Shown here: piece by piece, positions 43,336 through 51,406 of the stretch
How the letters are laid out: every line of letters begins with the position of its first letter
Numbering within the stretch: the stretch's first letter is position 1
DNA from: DASQPR01 sp963727415
GTDB lineage: Bacteria; Actinomycetota; Actinomycetes; Mycobacteriales; Micromonosporaceae
NCBI GenBank assembly: GCA_963727415.1
Contig: CAVSGF010000003.1
Coordinates: 930,001-994,000, forward strand
Length of the DNA stretch: 64,000 nt
Direction: 5' to 3'
Position numbers and translations under genes: made by a program
Notes under the pieces: model-generated
The model's input: only the letters and a program-made list of their open reading frames with translations
What the model was told of the DNA's origin: nothing
The model's database searches: none

Positions 43336-44961
43336 ATGAAGAAATCGGCACCGTGGTCACTCAACGCCCGGATCACGGCGTTGTGCCTGCCGGTTGTCGT
43401 GGTGCTCACCGCACTGGCCTCGCTCGCCGCGATCACCGCGAGCCGTAACAACGCCCAGGTCAGCACGCTGCTGAATCGGGTCGGCGTGTTGCGGTTGGAC
43501 TCACTGCAACTGCAGATCGCGATGCTGAACCAGGAAACCGGTATCCGCGGGTACGCCATCGACGGCACCGCCGACTCGCTCGCGCCCTACCACACCGGAT
43601 CCGACAAGCAGACGCGGCTGATAGCCGACATGCGCAGGAACGCCACCGATCGGCCGGGCATCACAAGGGACATCGACGCTGTGCAAGCCGCGGCCGACGA
43701 TTGGCGTACAAAGGTCGCCATGCCGGTGCTGTCGGCGATGAAGCACGGCGACCAGGCCACCGCACTGGGCATGATCAATACCACGTCGCGAGACCGGTTC
43801 GACGACGTCCGCGACGCGATGACCAAGCTTCTCGGTGACGTGGTCACGGTCCGCAACGGCGTGGTCGTGGACATCACCGACACCGGCCACCTGATCGAGT
43901 GGAGCCTGGTCGGTTCGGTGCTGGTCATCATCGTGACCGGATTCGTCCTGGCCTGGCTTCTACAGCGGATGGTCACGCGTCCGGTCGCCGATCTCGCGAC
44001 CGGCGTCCGCAAGGTAGCGTCTGGCGAGTACAACGCCGACATCGACATATCCGGTCCGCCCGAGGTCGCCGCACTCGCCCGCGACGTCGACGACATGCGC
44101 CGCCGGATCGTCGCCGACCTGCGACTCGTACAGTCGGCCAGCCAGGCCGTCGAGCAGGCCAACGCGGCCCTGGAGCGCCAGGCCGCCGATCTGCAGCGGT
44201 CGAACGAGGACCTGGAACAGTTCGCGTACGTGGCATCGCACGATCTGCAGGAACCGCTCCGCAAGGTGGCGAGTTTCTGCCAGCTACTCCAACGTCGCTA
44301 CGCCGGGCAACTCGACGAGCGTGCCGACCAGTACATCTCGTTCGCGGTCGACGGCGCCCACCGGATGCAGCGACTGATCAACGATCTGCTGGCCTTCTCC
44401 CGGATCGGGCGCGTGACCACCGGTTTCACCGACGTCGACCTCAACACCGTGGTAGCCAACGCCACCGCCGCCAACGACGAGGGGCTGAGGCGGGCGGACG
44501 GCACCGTGGTCTTCTCCGATCTGCCTACGATCCGGGGTGAGGAGCCGCTGCTCCAGGCCCTGTTCACGAACTTGATCAGTAATTCTGTGAAGTTCCGCAC
44601 GCCGGATGAGCCGGTTCGGGTGGAGATCTCCGCGCGCCGCATCGACGAGGGCTGGGAGATCCGGTGCCGCGACAACGGCATCGGGATCGAACCGGAGTAC
44701 GCCGACAAGGTCTTCGTGATCTTCCAGCGGCTGCACTCGAAGGACTCCTACCCCGGCACCGGAATCGGACTGGCGGTAGCGAAGCGGATCGTCGAGTATC
44801 ACGGCGGCCGGATCTGGATCGACACCAGCGTTGACCAGGGTGCCGTGATCCGAGTGGCATTGCCGGCCGACGCCACGGCGCCCGGCAGCCCGTCCGGGAA
44901 GCCGCCTTCGGCTACCCTCTCCGTTCCCAGGGTGGGTTTCGCCTCGGCCGGGCCGGGGTAG
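43336..44961 (+). CDS. CHASE3 sensor histidine kinase
   Basis: 541 residues. Two membrane helices (about 14-32 and 190-212) flank an extracytoplasmic CHASE3-type helical domain (LDSLQLQIAMLNQETGIRGY). Then come HAMP (about 213-270), HisKA with LEQFAYVASHDLQEPLRK (phospho-His near 303), and HATPase with NLISNSVKF, CRDNGIGIEPEY and PGTGIGLAVAKRIVEYHGG. It is of the phytochrome-like kinase class that commonly works with receiver-PP2C proteins; the upstream gene encodes one. Confidence 0.94.
   Translation: MKKSAPWSLNARITALCLPVVVVLTALASLAAITASRNNAQVSTLLNRVGVLRLDSLQLQIAMLNQETGIRGYAIDGTADSLAPYHTGSDKQTRLIADMRRNATDRPGITRDIDAVQAAADDWRTKVAMPVLSAMKHGDQATALGMINTTSRDRFDDVRDAMTKLLGDVVTVRNGVVVDITDTGHLIEWSLVGSVLVIIVTGFVLAWLLQRMVTRPVADLATGVRKVASGEYNADIDISGPPEVAALARDVDDMRRRIVADLRLVQSASQAVEQANAALERQAADLQRSNEDLEQFAYVASHDLQEPLRKVASFCQLLQRRYAGQLDERADQYISFAVDGAHRMQRLINDLLAFSRIGRVTTGFTDVDLNTVVANATAANDEGLRRADGTVVFSDLPTIRGEEPLLQALFTNLISNSVKFRTPDEPVRVEISARRIDEGWEIRCRDNGIGIEPEYADKVFVIFQRLHSKDSYPGTGIGLAVAKRIVEYHGGRIWIDTSVDQGAVIRVALPADATAPGSPSGKPPSATLSVPRVGFASAGPG
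44936..44961 (+). promoter_or_regulatory. SigB/SigF-type promoter of GPGG gene 2
   Basis: GTTT (44936-44939), 16-nt spacer, GGGTAG (44956-44961). Same spacing and distance to ATG as at GPGG gene 1. It lies within the last codons of the histidine kinase gene. Confidence 0.65.
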
Positions 44962-44970
44962 CTGTGGTCC

Positions 44971-45114
44971 ATGTACACATTGCTATGGCTCATCGCCGTG
45001 ATCCTGGTGATCGCCGGCATCGTGTCGATCGTTCGCGGTCGCGCCCTCGCCGGCATCGTGATGGTCATCGTCGGCCTGCTCATCGGACCTGGTGGTGTCA
45101 GCATCTTCCATTAG
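44971..45114 (+). CDS. GPGG-motif small membrane protein (copy 2)
   Basis: 47 residues; two hydrophobic helices with a basic VRGRALAG turn and the end LLIGPGGVSIFH. About two-thirds of positions match the copy at 36392. It starts 9 bp after the kinase stop codon. A SigF-type promoter lies 10 nt upstream of the ATG, giving a nearly leaderless message. Function unknown; probably a stress-induced membrane peptide. Confidence 0.8.
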   Translation: MYTLLWLIAVILVIAGIVSIVRGRALAGIVMVIVGLLIGPGGVSIFH

Positions 45115-45202
45115 CGCGGGGTTCAACAGCGCCCCGCGGGATGCGTACCTAATCACGGTCAGCACCTGGCCGGCACAGCGCCGGCGCTCGCCGGGCGACC
45201 GT

Positions 45203-45562
45203 TCAGCCCTTGGCGGTCAGCGCGTCTGCACGGGTCGGGTAGACCGTCACGACCTGGTCGATACCGGATAGTGCGAACAGGTCGGCGATACGCTTTCCCG
45301 GCTCGGCGAGCGCGAAGGTGGCCCCGACGGAGGTTGCCTGACGGTGCAACGCCACGAACGCACCCAGGCCGGTGGAATCGCAGAAGGACAGGCTGCTCAG
45401 GTCGAGCACCAGCCATGAACCGGCGACCAACCTGGCCCCCGCGGCCTCCTTGAGGATTGCGATCGTGGCCAGGTCGAGTTCTCCCTCAACGGCCAAAATC
45501 GCGGCTTCACCAGCACCCTCGGTCACCTCGGATACGGTCAAGGTCGATCGTGCATCAGTCAC
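45203..45562 (-). CDS. STAS-domain anti-anti-sigma factor
   Basis: About 119 residues from GTG 45562 (a TTG at 45580 is in frame). STAS fold with AILAVEGELDLATIAIL, VLDLSSLSFCDSTGLGAF (phospho-acceptor Ser/Thr in CDST, near residue 63) and LAEPGKRIADLFALSGI. When unphosphorylated, such proteins bind an RsbW-type kinase and free the sigma factor. It is next to the SigF-class gene (divergent) and close to two PP2C phosphatases that could dephosphorylate it. Confidence 0.93.
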   Translation of the reverse strand: MTDARSTLTVSEVTEGAGEAAILAVEGELDLATIAILKEAAGARLVAGSWLVLDLSSLSFCDSTGLGAFVALHRQATSVGATFALAEPGKRIADLFALSGIDQVVTVYPTRADALTAKG

Positions 45563-45717
45563 CGCACCGTTATAGCGCAATCCGCGTCGTGCCGTCAGCC
45601 AGGAGCCGTCGGGGTACAGGCGCGGCCCAGCATCATCGGGCTAACCGCATCATAGCGGACGTTAGGCGTACAGACAATTTCGAAAACGGTGATTCCGGTC
45701 ATCAGGGACGGCGCTTT

Positions 45718-45745
45718 TTGACTATCCGAGCCCACCCGATAGGCT
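45718..45745 (+). promoter_or_regulatory. Candidate sigma-A promoter of the SigF-class gene
   Basis: TTGACT (45718-45723), 16-nt spacer, TAGGCT (45740-45745), within the 305-bp gap 45581-45885. Nothing else is evident in that gap. A GGGTAC at 45789-45794 lacks a proper -35 partner. Confidence 0.45.
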
Positions 45746-45885
45746 GGTTCTCACGCGGTTCTTTTCGCGCTGGTGCTCGAGAAAACGGGTACCGAGTCGT
45801 GCTCAGCGGCATCACCGACTGCCATCGGCGCAGATTCCCCAACGCCCCGATCGGCGAGGGATGTCACGGCACGTGGAGTATTTCA

Positions 45886-46701
45886 ATGGTTTCCGTGATG
45901 ACCGCTTCGGCGGTTGAGTCTCGACCCGCAACCTCCCAGACCAGCGAGGACATCGATCAGGTAATCGGTTCCGCGCTGGCAACGATGTCTACTCTCGACG
46001 TCGACGATCCAGACCGTGACAACGTGCGCAGCGATGTCATCTGCGCTTGCCTGCCGATGGTCCGGCGCGCCGCCTCACGGTTCTCCGGGCGCGGCGAAAG
46101 TCTCGATGACCTGATCCAGGTCGCAACGATCGGCCTCATCAAGGCGGTCGACCGATTCGACCCGAGCCGCGAGACACCGTTCGTGAACTACGCCATGCCG
46201 ACGATCATCGGCGAGATCAAGCGACACTTCCGGGACAAGACCTGGAGCGTGCGGGTATCGCGCTCGCGGCAGGAGCTGTACCTGGAACTGAGCCGCATGA
46301 TCCCGGCGTTGGCACAGGAGCTGGGTCGATCACCGTCGGTCTCGGATCTCGCCGAACGTCTCGGCATTCCCGAGTCCGAGGTGCTCGCCGGGATCGACTG
46401 TGGTCAGGCGTACAGCGCCCGCTCGCTGTCGAACCCGATCGGCAACGACGACGCTACCTCCCTGGCGGACGCGCTCGGCCAGCCGGACGAGCGTCTCGAG
46501 TCGGTAGCCGACCGGCAGGCGCTGCACGGCGCCCTGGCCAACCTGCCGGAACGGGAACGGCAGATCCTGCTGCTGCGTTTTTTTGCGAACATGACGCAGA
46601 GCGAGATCGCCGAGCGGGTCGGCGTCTCGCAGATGCACGTCTCCCGGCTGCTCAAGCGCACGCTGGGCGACCTGCGCGAGATCCTGCTACTGGAGGAGTA
46701 G
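45886..46701 (+). CDS. sigF: SigB/SigF-class general stress sigma factor
   Basis: 271 residues from ATG 45886 (GGAG 7 nt upstream); the frame is open further upstream without a good start. Region 2: ESLDDLIQVATIGLIKAVDR, region 2.4-3: MPTIIGEIKRHFRDKTWSVR, region 4: LPERERQILLLRFFANMTQS and EIAERVGVSQMHVSRLLKR. All are typical of SigB/SigF/SigG partner-switching sigma factors. Such factors recognise GTTT-N15/17-GGGTA promoters, which occur at three genes in the preceding 9 kb. No separate RsbW gene is seen; the STAS-HATPase fusion at 38974 may play that part. Confidence 0.93.
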   Translation: MVSVMTASAVESRPATSQTSEDIDQVIGSALATMSTLDVDDPDRDNVRSDVICACLPMVRRAASRFSGRGESLDDLIQVATIGLIKAVDRFDPSRETPFVNYAMPTIIGEIKRHFRDKTWSVRVSRSRQELYLELSRMIPALAQELGRSPSVSDLAERLGIPESEVLAGIDCGQAYSARSLSNPIGNDDATSLADALGQPDERLESVADRQALHGALANLPERERQILLLRFFANMTQSEIAERVGVSQMHVSRLLKRTLGDLREILLLEE

Positions 46702-46731
46702 CGCAGTTCGACGAGACGAAGGCGTACGAGG

Positions 46732-46763
46732 GTGAGGCCCGATCTGCGCAGGTCGGGCCTCAC
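46732..46763 (+). terminator. Hairpin terminator of the sigma factor gene
   Basis: Perfect 11-bp stem (46732-46742 with 46753-46763) and a 10-nt loop, 30 bp after the stop codon and before a convergent gene. Confidence 0.8.
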
Positions 46764-46793
46764 GCGTGCACTGTCCGGGGATGTGGGCAGACG

Positions 46794-46991
46794 TCACTTC
46801 GACGGCTGTGGGACGGTGCAATGCACCTTGGGGTTGACGCCGATGTAATCAAGCGGACCCACAAGGATCGTTATGGCGGTATTCCCGGCCTTCGCGCAAC
46901 TGTCGTTCTCACGCCCGAAATAGCCACGTTGCCAAGCGGCAATCGCACCGATGACCAGCCAGATGATGATGACGGCGGCACCTATTCGCAT
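46794..46991 (-). CDS. Small membrane protein
   Basis: 65 residues; GGGAGG precedes the ATG at 46991. One N-terminal helix (VIIIWLVIGAIAAW) and a tail with two Cys (ENDSCAKAGN and KVHCTVPQ) and GPLDYIGVNP. A short conserved actinobacterial family of unknown function; the Cys pair may form a disulfide outside the membrane. Confidence 0.85.
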   Translation of the reverse strand: MRIGAAVIIIWLVIGAIAAWQRGYFGRENDSCAKAGNTAITILVGPLDYIGVNPKVHCTVPQPSK

Positions 46992-47174
46992 GTGTTCCTC
47001 CCTTGCCGATGATGTCCTGAATGGACGCTCCGCTGAGTAATGCCCGGCTGCCCAGTGTTCTAATCCCGGTCGCGTGCCGGATGCGGCTTCGCCGTCATGC
47101 ACCGGGTACGGCGTGCGGGCCGGGCCGAGCGCCACCCCGGAAAGGGCCCGCCGGGCGGTCGGCTGTGGTCGGAT

Positions 47175-48200
47175 ATGGCGGTGCGGGTCGACAACGGTGG
47201 ATACCAGACGCCAACTCCATGGAACGACGCCACCTGGCGGATGCAGGTCATCGACTGGGTCACGACCCGGCTGGCTGCTGCTGGTACCCCGGTCACATCG
47301 GAAGACGACTGGGCAGTGCGGCTGCGGCCGTGGTCGGTGGTGATCCGGATCCCGGTTTCCGGCTCGGGCGTGGCCTGGTTCAAGGCAAACCCGCCAAGCT
47401 CGGCGTTCGAGCCGGCACTCATGGCCGCGCTCGCCGACTGGGTACCCGATCAGGTCCTCCATCCGATCGCGATCGACACCGCCCATGCCTGGTCGCTGCT
47501 GCCCGACGGCGGCCAACCGCTGACCGAACCGCAACCAGCCGAACCTCAATCAGCCGAACCTCAACCAGCCGAACCTCAACCAGCCGGGGCGGGGGGACCG
47601 GAGCTGGCCTGGGCCGAGCCGCTGCGTCAACGCGCCGAGCTGCAGCTGCGCCTGACGGCGCGAGTGAATGAGATGCTCGACCTGGGGGTACCGGATGTTC
47701 GCCCGGCCTGGCTACCTGGCCGATTCGACGAGCTGATGGACGACTTGACTGGCGCCGGCGATCTGGCTGGAGCGGGCGATCTGACCTCGATCTCGGCGCT
47801 GCGACCGCAGATCGTCGAGTGGTCCGCGGAGCTGGCATCCGGAGCTGTGCCAGACACCTTGGACCACTCCGATCTGCATGCCCGCCAGGTTTTCGCGCCG
47901 GTGGCCGGACGCTACCGGTTCTTCGACTGGGGCGACGCTTCGATAGGGCACCCGTTCACCAGCCTGCTGGTCACCATGCGCGGGCTGCCGCCGGACGCAC
48001 GAGCCCGGGTACGCGACGCGTACCTGGAGGTCTGGCCGGGCAATCTGGCCGAACTGCGCCGCGCCGCGCACGTGGCATGCGCGCTGGCGCCGCTGCACCG
48101 CGCGTTGTCCTGGTTCCGCGTCTTCCTCGGCGAGCGCGCGCCGGTGCGCGACTACATTCTGGGCTGGCTGCGGGTTCTGGTTGAGGAGCCGCCGATCTGA
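47175..48200 (+). CDS. Aminoglycoside-phosphotransferase-like kinase
   Basis: 341 residues from ATG 47175. The C-terminal lobe has the catalytic loop LDHSDLHARQVF (Asp base) and metal-binding FFDWGDASIGHPF; the N-lobe has VAWFKANPP with the likely ATP-binding Lys. Family members phosphorylate antibiotics, sugars or small alcohols; the substrate is unknown. A four-unit EPQPA repeat (about 118-137) sits in the inter-lobe region. The 3' end overlaps the convergent SARP-like gene by 49 bp. Confidence 0.85.
   Translation: MAVRVDNGGYQTPTPWNDATWRMQVIDWVTTRLAAAGTPVTSEDDWAVRLRPWSVVIRIPVSGSGVAWFKANPPSSAFEPALMAALADWVPDQVLHPIAIDTAHAWSLLPDGGQPLTEPQPAEPQSAEPQPAEPQPAGAGGPELAWAEPLRQRAELQLRLTARVNEMLDLGVPDVRPAWLPGRFDELMDDLTGAGDLAGAGDLTSISALRPQIVEWSAELASGAVPDTLDHSDLHARQVFAPVAGRYRFFDWGDASIGHPFTSLLVTMRGLPPDARARVRDAYLEVWPGNLAELRRAAHVACALAPLHRALSWFRVFLGERAPVRDYILGWLRVLVEEPPI
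47526..47585 (+). repeat. Four 15-bp tandem repeats coding EPQPA
   Basis: Units at 47526, 47541, 47556 and 47571; the last two are identical. They code EPQPA/EPQSA in the phosphotransferase gene, and unit number can change without a frameshift. Confidence 0.9.
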
Positions 48201-51178
48201 TCCTCCGTGGGCCGGTCCGCGATCGCGGCCAGCGCCCGGCCGACCACTTGCGGCGCAGGCAGTTCAGCGGCGACCTGGGCGAGCGCGGTCGCAACGTCCG
48301 GCCCGATTCGCTGGTCCAACTGGAGCCGTAACGTCGCATACCGGTCGGTGTCCGGCCCGGTGGTGGCCGGTGCGCCGGCCGCGCCGTCGGCGGCCGCCAG
48401 CAGGAGCACGGCGGTCTCCGGATCGTCCAGGCCGGCCAGCAGTTCGGCAAGTATGCGCAGGCTGGTCCACAGCTGTGGCCAGTTGGCGAGCCGGACCAGC
48501 TGGTCGAGCAACGGGGGGAACAGGTTCACCGCGGCGGCATGCTCGTGGCGGCGAGTGAGCACTGACACGAGCGCGATCCGGGCGACCACCGATACTTGGG
48601 TCGCCGCGCATCGGTCCGCCTCGGCGATCGCGGCTTGCAGCGCCTCGGTCGCGCCGGCGCCATCGGCGGCGACCTCGACCTCCGCCGATGCGTACGCCGC
48701 GAAGGCCCGGTAACCGCTAGGCCCAACCGCACGCGCGACCGCATCCGCACGAGCCACTTGCGCGCGTGCCTCGTCGAGACTCCCCTGGTAACAGGCGATG
48801 AGCACGAGCGTGGCGTAGGCGTCCAAGCGGTACGCGGCGGCCATGCCCGCGGTCTCCAGCAGCTCCCGGATCCGGTGCCGGCAGCGCTCGTGGTCACCCC
48901 GGTAAAGCGCCGTCACCGCGAGGGTGAGCAGGGCCAGGAACCGCTCCGCCGGCAATCGTGCAATGGTCAGCGCCGCGCTGCCCAGTTGGTCTGCCTCCTC
49001 CAGGTGACCCTGGCCGAGCGCTGCCATCCCGCCCGCGCCGAGCCCCAACGCCGCCGACGATCCGCGGGCCACACGCGGGTCCGACGCCGTACGCGCCATC
49101 AGCGCGAGCAAGGCCACGTCCGGCCGCCAGTGGCTGCATAACGCCATCGCCCCGCACATCGCGGCGGCCAACTCCGGCCGGTCGTTCTCCAATGCCCAGT
49201 TCCCGGCCGTGGCGAGGTCCTGACGATGCCGGTCGAGCAATGCGAATGCCCCGGTGCCGTCCGGGCCGATCGCGAGTTCGGCCGCGGCCGTCGCCACCGA
49301 GGCCGCCCACCGGGCGTGCGCCAGTCGTGCCCCGGGGCCGTCGCCGGAGGCGGCAAGCCCGTCGGCGGCAAACGCACGGACCATGCCGAGCAGCCGGTAT
49401 CTCGCGACGCCGCCACCGCGGCCGGTCTCGCCGGCCGACGGTACCGTCAGCGGAGCCTCGGCCGGCGGCCCGGCCAATGACGCGTCTACTAATGAGGCCT
49501 CTACTAACGACGCCTCAACCAAGGACGCCTCGACCAGCGCATCGAGGCAGGCGGCCGGAGCGGTCACCCCGACGGCGGTCGCGATCTGCTCGGCCGCGGC
49601 GAGCTCGAAGCTGGTCTCGAACACGGACAGCACGGATAACAGCCGCACGGCCTGAGGTTCCAGCAGCCGCACCGACCAGTCAACCAGATCCTTCAGCGCC
49701 GCCGACCCTCCAGCCAGCTCGGACGCCCGATCGCGGACGGCCGCCAGCCCGAACGTGGTCGCCTGCGTCGCCGCCAGTTCCAGCCCCAGTGGCACGCCGT
49801 CGACCTGCCGGCAGACCTCGGCGGCGATCGCGGCCTCGCCCGCGCCGAGCCGGAAATGCGGCCGCGACTGTCGCACGCGGTCGACGAGCAGCCTCACGCT
49901 CGGGCACGCCGAGACTTCCGGCGTCGCGGCTCCAGCGTCCGGAACCGGCAGCGGTTCGATCGGAATCAGGCGTTCACCACGGACGCCCAGCCGGGTGCGG
50001 CTGGTGGCCACGACGCGCGCACCCGGGGAGGCGTCGAGGATATGATCGACTAGCGACCTGACCTCGGCGGCCACGTGCTCACAGTTGTCGAGCACCAGCA
50101 ACCCGGACCACAGGCTGAGGTAGCCGAACAAGCGCTGCCGGGGCGACTCCGCAGACGCGTCCAGGTCCAGCGCGCGGGCCACCGCGGCGGCGACCTCACC
50201 GGCACCGACCGGCGCCAGTTCCACCACCACGGCACCCATCCCGAGCCGACGGGCCACCTCGGGCAATGTCTCGGAGACCAGCCGTGTCTTCCCTACCCCG
50301 CCAGTTCCGGTGACGGTGACGGCGCGGTGCTCGGCGGCCGCCCCGAGCAAGCGGTCGGTGTCGGCCTCCCGGCCGATGAACGAGGTGTCGGGGCGCAGCC
50401 AGAACGGCGGCGCGGCGACCTGCTCCGGTTCCGGCCCGAGCTGGCCGACTCGATGACCGAGGATCTGCCCGTGCAGCTCATCGAGCGCCGGCGACGGATC
50501 GACGCCTATCTCGTCAGCCAGCAGGCCCCGGTACTCCCGGTACCGCTGCAGCGCGGCGGCCGGGCGTCCCTGCCGGTACAGGGCCGTCATCAGCAGCCCC
50601 CGGGCCCGCTCACGGAACGGGTGCCCGGAGAGCAACGATTCGAGCGCGGCGGTGGCGCCGGCCGGCTGTCCAAGCTCGATGGCCAGCGCAGCCCGATCCT
50701 CGATCGCGGCCAGCCGGAGCTCGGCCAGCCGTACCGCCTCGGCCCGTGCGAAGTCCTGGTCGGCGAATTCGGCGAACGGATCGCCACGCCACAGCCGCAA
50801 CGCCTCGTCGAGCAGCCCGGCCGCGGACCGGGGCGGGCAGCCACCGGCACGGTTGATCAGATCCTCGAAGCGACCAGCATCGACACTGCCCGCGGCAGCG
50901 CGCAGCGCGTACCCGGCAGGGGCCGACTCGATCAGCTCGCCGCCGAGAAGGTGACGCAGCCGGGAGATCAACGTCTGAAGCGCCGCACGGGGTGACTCCG
51001 GGAGATCGTCTGGCCAGACCGCGGCGATCAGCGCCGGAGCCGACACCATCTGATCGCGGTTGACCAGCAGCGACGCCAGGACGGCACGCTGCCGTCGGCT
51101 CGGCAGCGGCACCGGCACGCCGTCCTGGCACACCGTGATCTCACCGAGGACCCGGAAGGTTCGCGCCGGCGTAGCCAC
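48152..51178 (-). CDS. AfsR/SARP-like AAA regulator
   Basis: 1008 residues from GTG 51178; a GTG at 51229 is in frame. Order: OmpR-like DNA-binding domain (FRVLGEITVCQDG, SRRQRAVLASLLVNRDQMVS), bacterial transcriptional activator domain (about 85-235), an NB-ARC/STAND ATPase with P-loop VTGTGGVGKTRLV near 290 and LLVLDNCEHV, then a helical winged and TPR-like C-terminus (about 600-1000). It is a large pathway-specific or global activator, but no biosynthetic cluster is adjacent. VEASL tandem repeats occur near residue 565. Confidence 0.92.
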   Translation of the reverse strand: MATPARTFRVLGEITVCQDGVPVPLPSRRQRAVLASLLVNRDQMVSAPALIAAVWPDDLPESPRAALQTLISRLRHLLGGELIESAPAGYALRAAAGSVDAGRFEDLINRAGGCPPRSAAGLLDEALRLWRGDPFAEFADQDFARAEAVRLAELRLAAIEDRAALAIELGQPAGATAALESLLSGHPFRERARGLLMTALYRQGRPAAALQRYREYRGLLADEIGVDPSPALDELHGQILGHRVGQLGPEPEQVAAPPFWLRPDTSFIGREADTDRLLGAAAEHRAVTVTGTGGVGKTRLVSETLPEVARRLGMGAVVVELAPVGAGEVAAAVARALDLDASAESPRQRLFGYLSLWSGLLVLDNCEHVAAEVRSLVDHILDASPGARVVATSRTRLGVRGERLIPIEPLPVPDAGAATPEVSACPSVRLLVDRVRQSRPHFRLGAGEAAIAAEVCRQVDGVPLGLELAATQATTFGLAAVRDRASELAGGSAALKDLVDWSVRLLEPQAVRLLSVLSVFETSFELAAAEQIATAVGVTAPAACLDALVEASLVEASLVEASLVDASLAGPPAEAPLTVPSAGETGRGGGVARYRLLGMVRAFAADGLAASGDGPGARLAHARWAASVATAAAELAIGPDGTGAFALLDRHRQDLATAGNWALENDRPELAAAMCGAMALCSHWRPDVALLALMARTASDPRVARGSSAALGLGAGGMAALGQGHLEEADQLGSAALTIARLPAERFLALLTLAVTALYRGDHERCRHRIRELLETAGMAAAYRLDAYATLVLIACYQGSLDEARAQVARADAVARAVGPSGYRAFAAYASAEVEVAADGAGATEALQAAIAEADRCAATQVSVVARIALVSVLTRRHEHAAAVNLFPPLLDQLVRLANWPQLWTSLRILAELLAGLDDPETAVLLLAAADGAAGAPATTGPDTDRYATLRLQLDQRIGPDVATALAQVAAELPAPQVVGRALAAIADRPTEDQIGGSSTRTRSQPRM
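49476..49535 (-). repeat. Four 15-bp tandem repeats coding (V)EASL
   Basis: Units at 49476, 49491, 49506 and 49521 in the SARP-like gene; they code VEASL/VDASL in the linker after the ATPase part. The units differ at third positions, so they are older than the EPQPA array. Confidence 0.85.
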
Positions 51179-51406
51179 GCCCTCATTCTGCCCGGCCAGG
51201 CACCGGCCTTGACGATCGGAATCGCTCACGGCCGTGGCCCGGGTGCGCTACCGGTGCAAGCGGTACGAACTGCCTGGTCCGGCCGACGGTGAAAGCGCGA
51301 TGAAAGCGCCCGGACAGCGGCACGTCCGACGATTGGCGTGCCCGTTCCCAGGCCGCCGGTCACTCCGATCCGGCCGGCGCCACTCGCACTCGTAGAGGAG
51401 ACCACT

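Noticed and set aside
45789..45794. SigF autoregulatory promoter (GGGTAC)
   Set aside because: No GTTT or G-N-N-T element 14-17 nt upstream.
47526..47585. Possible CRISPR array
   Set aside because: Units are 15 bp, adjacent without spacers, and code in frame for EPQPA.
48958..50061. 367-codon plus-strand frame
   Set aside because: Arg/Pro-rich antisense shadow of the SARP-like gene.
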